Shown: positions 1 through 7,994 of the stretch, one piece after another | Numbering within the stretch: position 1 is the first letter of the stretch | Layout of the letters: every line of letters starts with the position of its first letter | Assembly: GCA_045805385.1 (NCBI GenBank) | Contig: JBJMLG010000019.1 | Location: forward strand, 1-30,442 | Source: JADGHQ01 sp045805385 | GTDB lineage: Bacteria; Actinomycetota; Thermoleophilia; Solirubrobacterales; Thermoleophilaceae | Length of the DNA stretch: 30,442 nucleotides | Reading direction: 5' to 3' | Notes under the pieces: model-generated | Told to the model about the DNA's origin: nothing | Seen by the model: only the letters and a program-made list of their open reading frames with translations | The model's database searches: none | Translations under genes and position numbers: made by a program

Positions 1-575
1 TCCAGGACATGGAGGAGGCGGTGAACCGCGCCTGCCGGCTCACCGAGGACATGTACGTGGTCGACCTCGCCTGGCTCCGATCCACTCCCTGGCGCGAGCG
101 GGTGGCGGCTACGTTCGATCCGCCGCGCTGGCGCCCGGCACTGCAGGAGATCGCGCACGTGGCGGTGCGCCACCGGCCCGACTCGACCGTGAGCGGGCTG
201 CTGTTCCTCGGCTGGCTGTCGTCACGGCTCGGCTGGACGCCGGGGGCGCTTACGAGCGCAGGCGGACGCCTCTCCGGCCGCGCGCGAGCGGGCAAGCAGG
301 AAGTGCGCGTGGAGCTCGAGCCCGTGCCGTTGAACGCGCCCGGGTTGGCGGGCGTGACGATCGAGACCGCGCGCGGCGACTCGGTCTCGCTCGACCGGGG
401 ACCCGGCGGCCTGGTGGCGAAACGGCGCACGCGCGATGGGCTCGAGTCGAGCTACGTCGTGCTGGGCGCCTCGCGCGGCGAGCCGGGCATCCTTGGCGAG
501 GGCATCCGCCAGGCGCTCCTGCGCGACCCCACCTACCGCCCTGCCGTGGCGTGCGCGGGGAAGATGCTGGCATGA
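1..575 (+). CDS. opcA: Glucose-6-phosphate dehydrogenase assembly protein OpcA, C-terminal part (cut by window start)
   Basis: The reading frame is open from the first bases of the window and ends at TGA 573-575, so about 190 C-terminal residues are present and the N-terminal part is missing. The hydrophobic stretch LLFLGWLSSRLGW, and the patterns before it (NRACRLTEDMYVVDLAWLR, STPWRERVAATFD), match the conserved core of OpcA. OpcA is a non-catalytic partner needed for assembly and redox activation of glucose-6-phosphate dehydrogenase in actinobacteria and cyanobacteria. The stop overlaps the start of the 6-phosphogluconolactonase gene (ATGA), as expected for a zwf-opcA-pgl operon; zwf would lie just outside the window, which is inference. 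The identification comes from remembered family motifs and is firm. Confidence 0.9.
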   Translation, partial: QDMEEAVNRACRLTEDMYVVDLAWLRSTPWRERVAATFDPPRWRPALQEIAHVAVRHRPDSTVSGLLFLGWLSSRLGWTPGALTSAGGRLSGRARAGKQEVRVELEPVPLNAPGLAGVTIETARGDSVSLDRGPGGLVAKRRTRDGLESSYVVLGASRGEPGILGEGIRQALLRDPTYRPAVACAGKMLA

Positions 576-1273
576 GCCAGCCGCGCGTGGAGGTGCACGA
601 GAACCCCGCCGAGGCGGCCGCGCGGCTCCTGACCGAGGCCGCCGAGGGCGGCGCACACATCGCGCTCTCGGGAGGCTCCACGCCGAAGGCCGCATACGAG
701 CTCGCCGCCGGAATCGGCGCCGACTGGACCAGCGCCACGCTGTGGTTCGGCGACGAGCGCTGCGTGCCGCCTGACCATGAGCAGTCGAACTACCTGATGG
801 CGAAGCAGGCGCTGCTCGACAGGCTGGAGCGGCCGCCCGCGATTCACCGGATGCCGGGCGAGCTCGGCCCCGACGACGGCGCGGTTGCGTACGAGGAGGA
901 GCTGCGCGGCGGGTTCGGCAACGAGCTGCCGGAGCTCGACCTGGCGCTGATGGGGCTCGGACCGGACGCGCACACGGCGTCGCTCTTCCCGGGCGACGCG
1001 GCGCTCGAAGAGCACAGACGGCTGGCGGTCGGCGTGCCGGTCCCCGGCATGGCGCCGCTCGTGCCGCGCATCACGCTCACGCTGCCGGTGTTCAACGCCG
1101 CTCGCTCGGTGGTGTTCCTGGTGCAGGGCGAGGACAAGGCGGAGGCCGTGGCGCGAGCGTTCTCGGGCCGGCGCTCGAGCGACGCGCCCGCAAGCCTCGT
1201 GGAGCCGCGCAGCGGGTCGCTCGTGCTGCTGGCCGACGAGGCCGCGGTGAGTCAGCTGAGGCAGTCTGCGTGA
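572..1273 (+). CDS. pgl: 6-phosphogluconolactonase (DevB/Pgl family)
   Basis: This 233-residue protein hydrolyses 6-phosphoglucono-lactone to 6-phosphogluconate, the second step of the oxidative pentose phosphate pathway, in the cytosol. Family motifs are clear: the GGSTPK phosphate-binding loop near residue 34, FGDER near 60 followed by the SNY motif, and GPDAHTASLFPG near 131 with the catalytic-region His134. Length is normal for the family. I chose ATG 572 over a GTG 21 bases upstream because homologous sequence begins here, the ATG overlaps the opcA stop (ATGA), and GGGGAAG lies just upstream. The end overlaps the next gene by GTGA, so the three genes are probably one translationally coupled unit. 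Confidence 0.93.
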   Translation: MSQPRVEVHENPAEAAARLLTEAAEGGAHIALSGGSTPKAAYELAAGIGADWTSATLWFGDERCVPPDHEQSNYLMAKQALLDRLERPPAIHRMPGELGPDDGAVAYEEELRGGFGNELPELDLALMGLGPDAHTASLFPGDAALEEHRRLAVGVPVPGMAPLVPRITLTLPVFNAARSVVFLVQGEDKAEAVARAFSGRRSSDAPASLVEPRSGSLVLLADEAAVSQLRQSA

Positions 1274-3174
1274 TCGGACCGAACGCGGCTGCAGCAAGCA
1301 GCCCGTTCCCGCCGATCGGCGCGTACGCCTTCCTCTCGGACTGCCACACCGGCGCGCTCGTCGCGCCGAGCGGCGCGGTCGAGTGGCTGTGTGTGCCGCG
1401 CGTGGACAGCCACAGCACGTTCGGCTCCCTGCTCGACCGGGACGCGGGCACATTCCGGGTCGGGCCGGCCGACGTGACCGTGCCGGCCGGGCGGCGTTAC
1501 ATCCCCGGGACGATGGTGCTCGAGACCACCTGGATGACCCGCTCCGGCTGGCTCGTGGTGCGCGACGCGCTGCTCATCGGCCCGTGGCGCCACGACCGGG
1601 TGCGCGAGAGCACCCACCGGCGGCCGCCCGACGACTACGACGCCGACCACGTCCTGCTTCGTCTGATGCAGTGCGTGCAGGGCAGCGTGGACGTACGCAT
1701 GCAGTGCGAGCCGGTCTTCCACTACGGCCGTGCGCGTGCGCAGTGGGAGTACACGGGCGAGGAGTACGGCGAGGCGACGGCGTCGAGCGAGGGCGTGGAT
1801 CTCGAGCTGCGCCTCACGAGCAACCTTCGGCTCGGTTTCGAGGGCGGCCGCTGCGAGGCGCGGACGACTCTGCACGACGGCGACCGTCGCTTCGTCGCGC
1901 TGTCGTGGACTGACGAGGAGCCACCGGGCGAGATCGACGACGCCGGTCATCGCATGGACGTGACCATGGACTACTGGCGCGAATGGCTGGACCGCGGCAA
2001 CTTCCCGGACCATTCCTGGCGCGTGTTCCTGCAGCGCAGCGCGCTCACGCTCAAGGGGCTGAGCTACCAGCCCACCGGCGCTATCTGTGCCGCGGCCACC
2101 ACGTCGCTGCCGGAGTTGGCGGGCGGGGAGCGCAACTGGGACTACCGCTACAGCTGGGTGCGCGACTCCACGTTCTCCCTGTGGGCGCTGTACACGCTCG
2201 GGTTCGACGCCGAGGCGAACGACTTCTTCTACTTCCTCGCGGACGCGTGCGGTCACGGTGCGGAGCCTCTGCAGGTGCTGTACGGGGTGGGAGCCGAGAA
2301 GGAGCTGCCGGAGCGGCGGCTGGATCACCTCACGGGATATGAGAACTCCCGGCCCGTGCGAGTCGGCAACGACGCCTATCAGCAGGATCAGCACGACGTA
2401 TGGGGCGCGGCGCTCGACTCGGTGTATCTGCACGTGAAGTCGCGCGACGGCCTGCCCGACGAGCTCTGGCCCATGCTGCGCAAGCAGGTGGAGACGGCGC
2501 TCCAGCACTGGCGCGAGCCGGACCGCAGCATCTGGGAGGTGCGGGGCGAGCCCAAGCACTTCACTTCGTCGAAGATGTTCTGCTGGGTGGCGGCCGACCG
2601 CGGCGCGCGCCTGGCGGAGCTGCGGGAGGACGCGAAGAACCAAGAGCGCTGGAGCGCCGCGGCTGACGAGATCAAGCAGGACATCCTCGACAACGGGCTC
2701 GACTCGCGCGGCGTGTTCACTCAGCACTACGACACCGACGCGCTCGATGCCTCCCTCCTCCTGATGCCGCTCGTGCGCTTCCTGCCGGCCGACGACGAGC
2801 GGATGCGCAAGACGGTGCTCGCCATCGCAGACGAGCTGAGCGTGCACGGGCTGGTCCTGCGCTACCGGCCGGAGGAAACCGACGACGGGCTCACGGGGTC
2901 CGAGGGCACGTTCACCATCTGCTCCTTCTGGTTGGTGTCGGCTCTCGTGGAGATCGGCGAGGTCGAGCGCGCCTCAGCCCTGTGCGAGAAGCTCCTCGGA
3001 ATGGCAACCAGCCTCGGGCTGTACGCCGAGGAGCTCGACGCCCAGAGCGGGCGCCACCTCGGCAACTTTCCGCAGGCGTTCACCCACCTCGCGCAGATCA
3101 ACGCGATCATGCACGTGATCCGCGCCGAGGCACCAGGGGACCCGACTCGCTTCGAACCCGCGCGCCTGGCCTGA
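1270..3174 (+). CDS. Glycoside hydrolase family 15 protein (glucoamylase/trehalase type)
   Basis: The protein has 634 residues and the two-part build of bacterial GH15 enzymes: an N-terminal beta-sandwich beginning IGAYAFLSDCHTGALV, then an (alpha/alpha)6 barrel. The substrate-site signature NWDYRYSWVRDS is at 289-300. The likely general acid is Glu423 (SIWEVRGEP) and the likely general base Glu545 (GSEGTF), assigned by analogy with family members. Actinobacterial GH15 proteins include both trehalases and maltooligosaccharide hydrolases, so the substrate is not settled. No signal peptide is visible, which suggests intracellular trehalose or oligosaccharide. The GTG start sits inside the pgl stop (GTGA), so glucose release is coupled to the pentose phosphate genes. 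Confidence 0.9.
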   Translation: MIGPNAAAASSPFPPIGAYAFLSDCHTGALVAPSGAVEWLCVPRVDSHSTFGSLLDRDAGTFRVGPADVTVPAGRRYIPGTMVLETTWMTRSGWLVVRDALLIGPWRHDRVRESTHRRPPDDYDADHVLLRLMQCVQGSVDVRMQCEPVFHYGRARAQWEYTGEEYGEATASSEGVDLELRLTSNLRLGFEGGRCEARTTLHDGDRRFVALSWTDEEPPGEIDDAGHRMDVTMDYWREWLDRGNFPDHSWRVFLQRSALTLKGLSYQPTGAICAAATTSLPELAGGERNWDYRYSWVRDSTFSLWALYTLGFDAEANDFFYFLADACGHGAEPLQVLYGVGAEKELPERRLDHLTGYENSRPVRVGNDAYQQDQHDVWGAALDSVYLHVKSRDGLPDELWPMLRKQVETALQHWREPDRSIWEVRGEPKHFTSSKMFCWVAADRGARLAELREDAKNQERWSAAADEIKQDILDNGLDSRGVFTQHYDTDALDASLLLMPLVRFLPADDERMRKTVLAIADELSVHGLVLRYRPEETDDGLTGSEGTFTICSFWLVSALVEIGEVERASALCEKLLGMATSLGLYAEELDAQSGRHLGNFPQAFTHLAQINAIMHVIRAEAPGDPTRFEPARLA

Positions 3175-3220
3175 CCCCGGTGGGTTTGCGTCCTGCTCAC
3201 GAAAGGTAAGAATCCCTCCC

Positions 3221-3901
3221 ATGAGAATCGAGAGCCTGGACCACGTAGCCCTCTGGGTGCAGGACCGCGACGAGCTCGCGGACTTCGCCACCGTTCATCT
3301 CGGCATGCACGTGATCGAGCGCACCGACAAGTTCACTCTCGTGGGTGCGGACGCGCGGCGCGGCAAGCTCACGCTCTTCGCCGCGGACGGTGAGCGCGAA
3401 CCGGGTCCGCTCTCGCGCGTGGCTCTGCGCGTGACGGACCTCGAGGCGGCGGTGAACACGCTGCCTCCCGACCTGGAGGTGGAGCAGGCGCCAGACGGCT
3501 CGGTGCGGTTTACGGGTCCGCAGCGGCTCGGATTGGCGCTCGTAGAGAGCAAGGGCCACGACTACGACCTCGACCACGTGGCGCTCGCCGTGCCCGACCC
3601 CGGCGCCAGCTTCGCCGAGCTGGAGACGCTGGGCTTCCGCGAGGACCACGGCCGGCTCTGGGCGGGGGCCTCCGAGCTCGTGCTGGAGCATGGCGAGTCC
3701 GGAACTCCCGAGCGGCCGCTGCTCAACCACTTCGGCCTGTTGGTCGAGTCGGCCGAGGAGCACCTCCGCGAGGCGAGGGAGCGGGGAATCGAGATCGACG
3801 ACATCGTCGATGGGCCGAACACGTACGCGGTGTTCGTCTACGGGCCCGACCGGATCCGCCTCGAATACGTGGAGCACAAGCCGAGCTTCTCGCTGGTGTA
3901 G
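3221..3901 (+). CDS. VOC superfamily protein with two glyoxalase-like modules
   Basis: The 226 residues form two tandem vicinal-oxygen-chelate modules, each opening with a DHVAL strand (about residues 7-11 and 118-122). Plausible metal ligands are His8, His119, His170 (LLNHFGL) and Glu215 (IRLEYVE), the pattern seen in ring-cleaving extradiol dioxygenases and related glyoxalase/bleomycin-resistance proteins. The second module keeps more of the classic C-terminal pattern (YGPDRIRLEYVE). The substrate cannot be told from sequence. An AAAGG sits 12-16 bases upstream of ATG 3221, and a TAAGAA stretch lies in the same gap, so the mode of initiation is unclear. The gene follows the GH15 gene by 46 bases and precedes a flavoprotein by 5. 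Confidence 0.85.
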   Translation: MRIESLDHVALWVQDRDELADFATVHLGMHVIERTDKFTLVGADARRGKLTLFAADGEREPGPLSRVALRVTDLEAAVNTLPPDLEVEQAPDGSVRFTGPQRLGLALVESKGHDYDLDHVALAVPDPGASFAELETLGFREDHGRLWAGASELVLEHGESGTPERPLLNHFGLLVESAEEHLREARERGIEIDDIVDGPNTYAVFVYGPDRIRLEYVEHKPSFSLV

Positions 3902-3906
3902 CGCCG

Positions 3907-4968
3907 ATGCCCGATCTAGTGGTGGCCGGCGCCGGCATGGCCGGCCTGGCGGCCGCGGCGCACGCCCGCGAGCGGGGCGCCGACGTGCTGCTTCTGGAGA
4001 AGGGGAACAGGGCCGGCGGCTCGATGCTGCTCTCGAGCGGCGTCGTGTGGCGGCACCGCGAGTTCGACGCTTTCCGCCAGGAGTGCCCCGGCGGCGACCC
4101 TGGGCTCCAGCGGCTCGTGTTCGATCGACTCGACGCGGACCTGGACTGGCTCGAGTCGCTGGGCGCGCCGGTGACCGAGCGCGAGACAGGCAACCCGCTG
4201 ACCGCAGGTCGGCGCTTCCACACGCGCGGACTCACGGACGCGCTTGTGCGGGCGGGGGCCGAGCCGCGACTCGGCGAGCCGCTGCGCGAGCTTCCCGCCG
4301 GAACGCCGGTCGTGCTGGCGACCGGCGGCTTCCAGGCCAATCGCGACCTGGTGCGCGAGCACATCACACCGGAGGCCGACCACCTGCTGTTGCGGGCGGC
4401 GCCGTGGAGCAGCGGCGACGGGCTCCGGCTCGGCCGCCAGGCGGGGGCTTCGCTGAGCGCGGGCCTCGGCGAGTTCTACGGGCGCAACATGCCCGCTCCT
4501 CCGGCGCGCGTGGGGGAGGACTCGTTCGTGCGCCTGTCGCAGTTGTACGCGCGCCACGCCCGAGTGGAGAGCCTCGCCGGCGAGCGCTACGAGCCGCGTG
4601 CCTGGTCGGAGATCGACGTGGTGCAGTGGACCGCGCGCCAACCGCGCGCCCGCGCCCGCTACGTGGTCGCCGAGGCGGCGCTGTCCGAGCGGGTGCGGGA
4701 GCGCACCGTCGCAGAAATGGTCGAGGAGGCACGTGCGGCCGGCGCGCCCGTCGAACGGCGCAACGGCGAGACGGCCGTGGAGGTGGTGGCTGCGATCACC
4801 ACGACGCTCGGCGGGCTCCGCGTGGACACGTCGGCGCGCGCGGCCGACGGGGTGTTCGCAGCCGGCGCCGACGCGGGCGGAATCGCTACCGGCGGGTACG
4901 CGAGCGGCCTCGCCGCGGCGCTCGTGCTCGGCAGGGTTGCCGCCGAGTCAGCCCTGATGCTTTCCTGA
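3907..4968 (+). CDS. FAD-dependent oxidoreductase, fumarate reductase/3-ketosteroid dehydrogenase flavoprotein type (short)
   Basis: The 353-residue protein opens with a Rossmann dinucleotide fold, GAGMAGL at 8-14 with acidic Glu31 at the end of the second strand, and closes with the flavin-contacting segment AAGADAGGIATGGYASGL. This layout belongs to the FAD_binding_2 family (fumarate reductase flavoprotein, KstD, TcuA). Members usually have 450-550 residues. Here the capping/substrate domain between about residues 90 and 250 is much reduced, and I could not place a catalytic Arg or Tyr pair with confidence. The reaction is therefore unknown. The spacing of 5 bases to the upstream VOC gene and 6 to the downstream ligase gene suggests one transcript. 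Confidence 0.8.
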   Translation: MPDLVVAGAGMAGLAAAAHARERGADVLLLEKGNRAGGSMLLSSGVVWRHREFDAFRQECPGGDPGLQRLVFDRLDADLDWLESLGAPVTERETGNPLTAGRRFHTRGLTDALVRAGAEPRLGEPLRELPAGTPVVLATGGFQANRDLVREHITPEADHLLLRAAPWSSGDGLRLGRQAGASLSAGLGEFYGRNMPAPPARVGEDSFVRLSQLYARHARVESLAGERYEPRAWSEIDVVQWTARQPRARARYVVAEAALSERVRERTVAEMVEEARAAGAPVERRNGETAVEVVAAITTTLGGLRVDTSARAADGVFAAGADAGGIATGGYASGLAAALVLGRVAAESALMLS

Positions 4969-4974
4969 CGCGCC

Positions 4975-6051
4975 GTGGACCACGCATTCGGCACATCTGA
5001 CGGCTTCACCGTCGGGATCGAGGAGGAGCTGCTGCTCGTGGACCCGGGCTCGCACGCGCTCGCGCAGGCGAGCGCCGAGGTGCTCGAGCGGCTGGAGGTC
5101 GATCGCTCCGCGGCGCGTCACGACATCTATGCGGCGCAGATCGAGCTCTCGTCGCCGCCGTCGCGGACCGTGGGCGACGCGGCGGCCGTGCTCGCCGCAC
5201 TGCGGCGCCGGGTGCACGAGGTGGGCGGCGGCCTGATGGGCTCCGGGCTCCACCCCGACGCCGACTTCGGCGACGTGGAGGTCGTCGAGGCGGAGCGCTA
5301 CCGGCGCGAGAAAGACAGGCTCGGGGGAGTGCTGCTGAGGACGCCGGACTGCGCGCTGCACGTGCACGTTGCGATGCCGTCCTTCGAGGTTGCGATCCGG
5401 GCCTTCAACGGCGTGCGCGAATGGCTGCCTCTGCTCCACGCGCTCGCCGCGAACTCGCCGTTCTGGCACGGCCAGGACGCCAGGCTCGCGAGCGCGCGCA
5501 CCGTGCTGAGGAGGGGCTTCCCGCGCGTCGAGCTGCCGCCGGCCTTCCAGGGCGAGGACGACTGGCGGCGCGCGGTCGACGAACTCTGCCGCGCCGCCGA
5601 GGTGGAGGACTACACCTTCATCTGGTGGGACGTTCGGCCGCACCCCAAGCTCGGCACGCTCGAGATCCGGGTCATGGACGCGCAGGCGCCGCTATGGCGC
5701 GCGGAGGCACTGTCCGCGGTCGCGCACGGCCTCGCGATGCACGAGGCCGAGGCGCCGCCACGCGAGTACGCGAGCCGCGATGTGCTGTCGGAGTCGCTCT
5801 ACCGCGCGACCCGCAACGGCATCCACACCACGCTCTGGAGCGACGGCGCGCTGCGGCCGGTGGAGGAGCTGGCCCGCCGCGCGACCGAGCTCGCCCGGCC
5901 GCGGCTGCGCGAGCTCGGCGACGACCGCGCACTCGACGGGGTGGAGCGAATCCTCGCGGACGGGTCGGGCGCGGACGTGCAGCGCGCCTGGCATGCCGAG
6001 GGCGGCATGCCGCATCTGCTCGCACAGCTCGCCGACGCGACGCGCGGATGA
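4975..6051 (+). CDS. Carboxylate-amine ligase, YbdK/GCS2 family (glutamate-cysteine-ligase-like)
   Basis: This 358-residue ATP-grasp-like enzyme starts at GTG 4975 with the family signature TVGIEEELLLVDP (Glu16-Glu18) and contains LHVHVAMP near 128-135. It also has WWDVRPHPKLGTLEIRVMD at 217-235, with Glu230 and Arg232 expected at the metal/ATP site. The family joins a carboxylate, typically glutamate, to an amine. E. coli YbdK shows weak gamma-glutamyl-cysteine ligase activity, and actinobacterial members mostly have unknown substrates. Length is typical. The gene follows the flavoprotein by 6 bases. Its TGA stop at 6049-6051 directly abuts the stop of the convergent gene (TGATCA), leaving no room for a terminator. 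Confidence 0.9.
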   Translation: MDHAFGTSDGFTVGIEEELLLVDPGSHALAQASAEVLERLEVDRSAARHDIYAAQIELSSPPSRTVGDAAAVLAALRRRVHEVGGGLMGSGLHPDADFGDVEVVEAERYRREKDRLGGVLLRTPDCALHVHVAMPSFEVAIRAFNGVREWLPLLHALAANSPFWHGQDARLASARTVLRRGFPRVELPPAFQGEDDWRRAVDELCRAAEVEDYTFIWWDVRPHPKLGTLEIRVMDAQAPLWRAEALSAVAHGLAMHEAEAPPREYASRDVLSESLYRATRNGIHTTLWSDGALRPVEELARRATELARPRLRELGDDRALDGVERILADGSGADVQRAWHAEGGMPHLLAQLADATRG

Positions 6052-7077
6052 TCAGCTACTGAGGAAACGCTCCACGTCGGCCGCATCGCGCCGGAGGGCG
6101 CCGGCGTCCTCGCGCGAGATGCGCCCGAAGGGCTCGAGTTCGACGCTCTCGCGGTTCAGGCGCCACGTGCCGACGGCGCGCCCGCGCACGGTCGCGAACG
6201 GGCGGAAGATCCCGCCCGACACGAGCGCCCGTTCGTTCGCGCCGACGATCTCCTCGCGCGAAGCCCAACCGAGGAGCACCGGCTCGAAGGAGCCGAGCAG
6301 CCGCGGCTCGGGGAGCCCGGCGGGCGGCGGTTTGCCGGCAAGGTCCACGAGTCCGTCGTCGCGCTGGTCGAGCCGGCTCGCGATCGCCTCGAGGCCCGCC
6401 CGGGCGTCGCGCAGCGGCAGCCCCGCCCAGCGCGCCAGGTCGCGGTCGCTCGCAGGGCCATGGCCGGCCAGGTAGCGACGCGCCAGCTCGGCGAGCGCAA
6501 CATCGCGGTCGACTGGCTGCTGCTCACCGAGCCAGTCGCGCACGAGCACGAACGCGTGCTGCCTGTCGATCACCGGCCCGCGCACGATCAGGCCCCTGAT
6601 CGACGCCAGCAGCACCACGTGCACGAACGCCTGGCCGTCGGTGCGGATGCCCGCCTCGCTGAGCCGCGTGCGCAGCTCAGAGCGTGTGAGCGGACCCTCG
6701 TCGGCAAGCCAGCGCGCGATCAGCGCCACCGCGCGCTCGGCGTCGGCGGGGGAGACGCGCTCCTGCTCGAGCCGCCGCGCGCTTCCCTGGAACAGCGGCG
6801 GAGTGGTGAGCGCCTGGAGCCACGGGTAGTCCTCTGTGCGCACCAGGTGCAGCGTGCCGCGGTTGAGGGTGGTGATGAGAAGCGTGCGCTCCTCGCTGAG
6901 CGCGCGGTCCACGTCGGACGCCGACAGCCCCTCGCTGCGGGCCCGCACCGCGAGGCGCGCGCCGCGTGGATCCTGGGCCTGGATCGCGAGCAGCCGCTCG
7001 GCCACCTCGACGGGGCTCTTCGCCTGCGGGCCCGCGAGCAGCTGCGAGGTGAGCCGCTCGGCGAGCGCCCCCGGCAC
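6052..7077 (-). CDS. AlkZ-like winged-helix DNA glycosylase (HTH_42 family)
   Basis: The 341-residue protein belongs to the winged-helix family that includes AlkZ and AlkX/YcaQ, which unhook interstrand crosslinks and bulky alkyl adducts from DNA. Conserved segments are LLAIQAQDPRGA at about 29-40, LITTLNRGTLHLV near 67-79, PLTRSELRTRL, and the C-terminal GTWRLNRESVELEPF region. Gln33-Ala-Gln35 matches the catalytic Q-x-Q motif of AlkZ; AlkX/YcaQ proteins have Q-x-D. Start is GTG 7077, only 5 bases after the ctaB stop and without a good Shine-Dalgarno, so translation is probably coupled to the cytochrome oxidase operon. Glycosylase activity is inferred from the family. Confidence 0.82.
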   Translation of the reverse strand: MPGALAERLTSQLLAGPQAKSPVEVAERLLAIQAQDPRGARLAVRARSEGLSASDVDRALSEERTLLITTLNRGTLHLVRTEDYPWLQALTTPPLFQGSARRLEQERVSPADAERAVALIARWLADEGPLTRSELRTRLSEAGIRTDGQAFVHVVLLASIRGLIVRGPVIDRQHAFVLVRDWLGEQQPVDRDVALAELARRYLAGHGPASDRDLARWAGLPLRDARAGLEAIASRLDQRDDGLVDLAGKPPPAGLPEPRLLGSFEPVLLGWASREEIVGANERALVSGGIFRPFATVRGRAVGTWRLNRESVELEPFGRISREDAGALRRDAADVERFLSS

Positions 7078-7082
7078 GCGGG

Positions 7083-7991
7083 CTAGAGGCGGGCGTCGGC
7101 CACCATCGCGGCGAACAGCAGCGCGAGGTAGGCCAGCGAGAAGAGGTAGAGCCGGAGCGCATCACGGCGCTCGGCACTGCGGCGCAGGCGGATGGCCATC
7201 GCGGTGAAGGCCGAGCCCAGCAGCAGCGCGGCGATCAGGTAGAGGCCGTCGAACACGCCGAAGGCGACCGGCAGGAGCGTGACGGCCACGAGCAGCAGCG
7301 TGTACAGCAGGATCTGCCAGCGGGTCTCGCTCTCGCCGCGGACGACAGGCAGCATCGGCACGCCTGCCTTCGCGTACTCGTCCTTCATCAACAGCGACAG
7401 CGCCCAGAAGTGCGGCGGGGTCCAGTAGAACACGATGGCGAACAGGTACAGCGCCGCGCCGGCGAGATGCCCGGTGGTGGCGGCCCAGGCGACCAGCGGC
7501 GGCATCGCGCCCGCGGCGCCGCCGATGACGATGTTCTGGGGCGTGGTGCGCTTCAGCCAGATCGTGTAGACGACCACGTAGCCGAGCAGGCCGGCGAGCG
7601 CCAGCGACGCTGCAAGCACGTTGATGGTGAGGGCCATCAGCACGAACGACGCGCTGCCGAGGAAGATGCCCCAGGCGAGCGCCGCGCCCGGCGCCACCCG
7701 GCCAGACGGCACCGGCCGGTTGGCGGTGCGCTTCATCTGGGCGTCGATGTCGCGGTCGAGGTAGTGGTTGATCGCGCCGGCGCCGCCGGCGGACAGCGCC
7801 CCGCCCAGGCAGGTGAGCGCCACCCGCGAGAGCGACGGCGTGCCGGCTACGTACATCGTGGTGACCGTCGTGAAGAGAAGCAGCGACTGCACGCGCGGCT
7901 TCGTCATGTCCACGTAGTCGGACACGACCTGCCGGAGCGACCCGACTCGTGGCGGCGCTACGGCAACGCGCGTGCGGGCCCCGGCCTCCAT
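7083..7991 (-). CDS. ctaB: Protoheme IX farnesyltransferase (heme O synthase)
   Basis: CtaB transfers a farnesyl group to heme B, giving heme O, the precursor of the heme A used by cytochrome aa3 oxidase. It is a UbiA-family membrane prenyltransferase with about eight or nine membrane segments. The 302-residue protein has the prenyl-diphosphate/Mg site NHYLDRDIDAQMKRT at 75-89 (Asp79, Asp83) and the second conserved loop YWTPPHFWALSLLMKDEYAKAG. ATG 7991 lies 3 bases after the ctaD stop. No heme A synthase (ctaA) is present in the window. The family assignment is certain; heme A as the final product is an inference from the adjacent A-type oxidase. Confidence 0.96.
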   Translation of the reverse strand: MEAGARTRVAVAPPRVGSLRQVVSDYVDMTKPRVQSLLLFTTVTTMYVAGTPSLSRVALTCLGGALSAGGAGAINHYLDRDIDAQMKRTANRPVPSGRVAPGAALAWGIFLGSASFVLMALTINVLAASLALAGLLGYVVVYTIWLKRTTPQNIVIGGAAGAMPPLVAWAATTGHLAGAALYLFAIVFYWTPPHFWALSLLMKDEYAKAGVPMLPVVRGESETRWQILLYTLLLVAVTLLPVAFGVFDGLYLIAALLLGSAFTAMAIRLRRSAERRDALRLYLFSLAYLALLFAAMVADARL

Positions 7992-7994
7992 CGG

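Noticed and set aside
1252..2847. Minus-strand open frame of 531 codons opposite the GH15 gene
   Set aside because: Shadow of the GH15 codons, with no domain and no plausible ribosome site.
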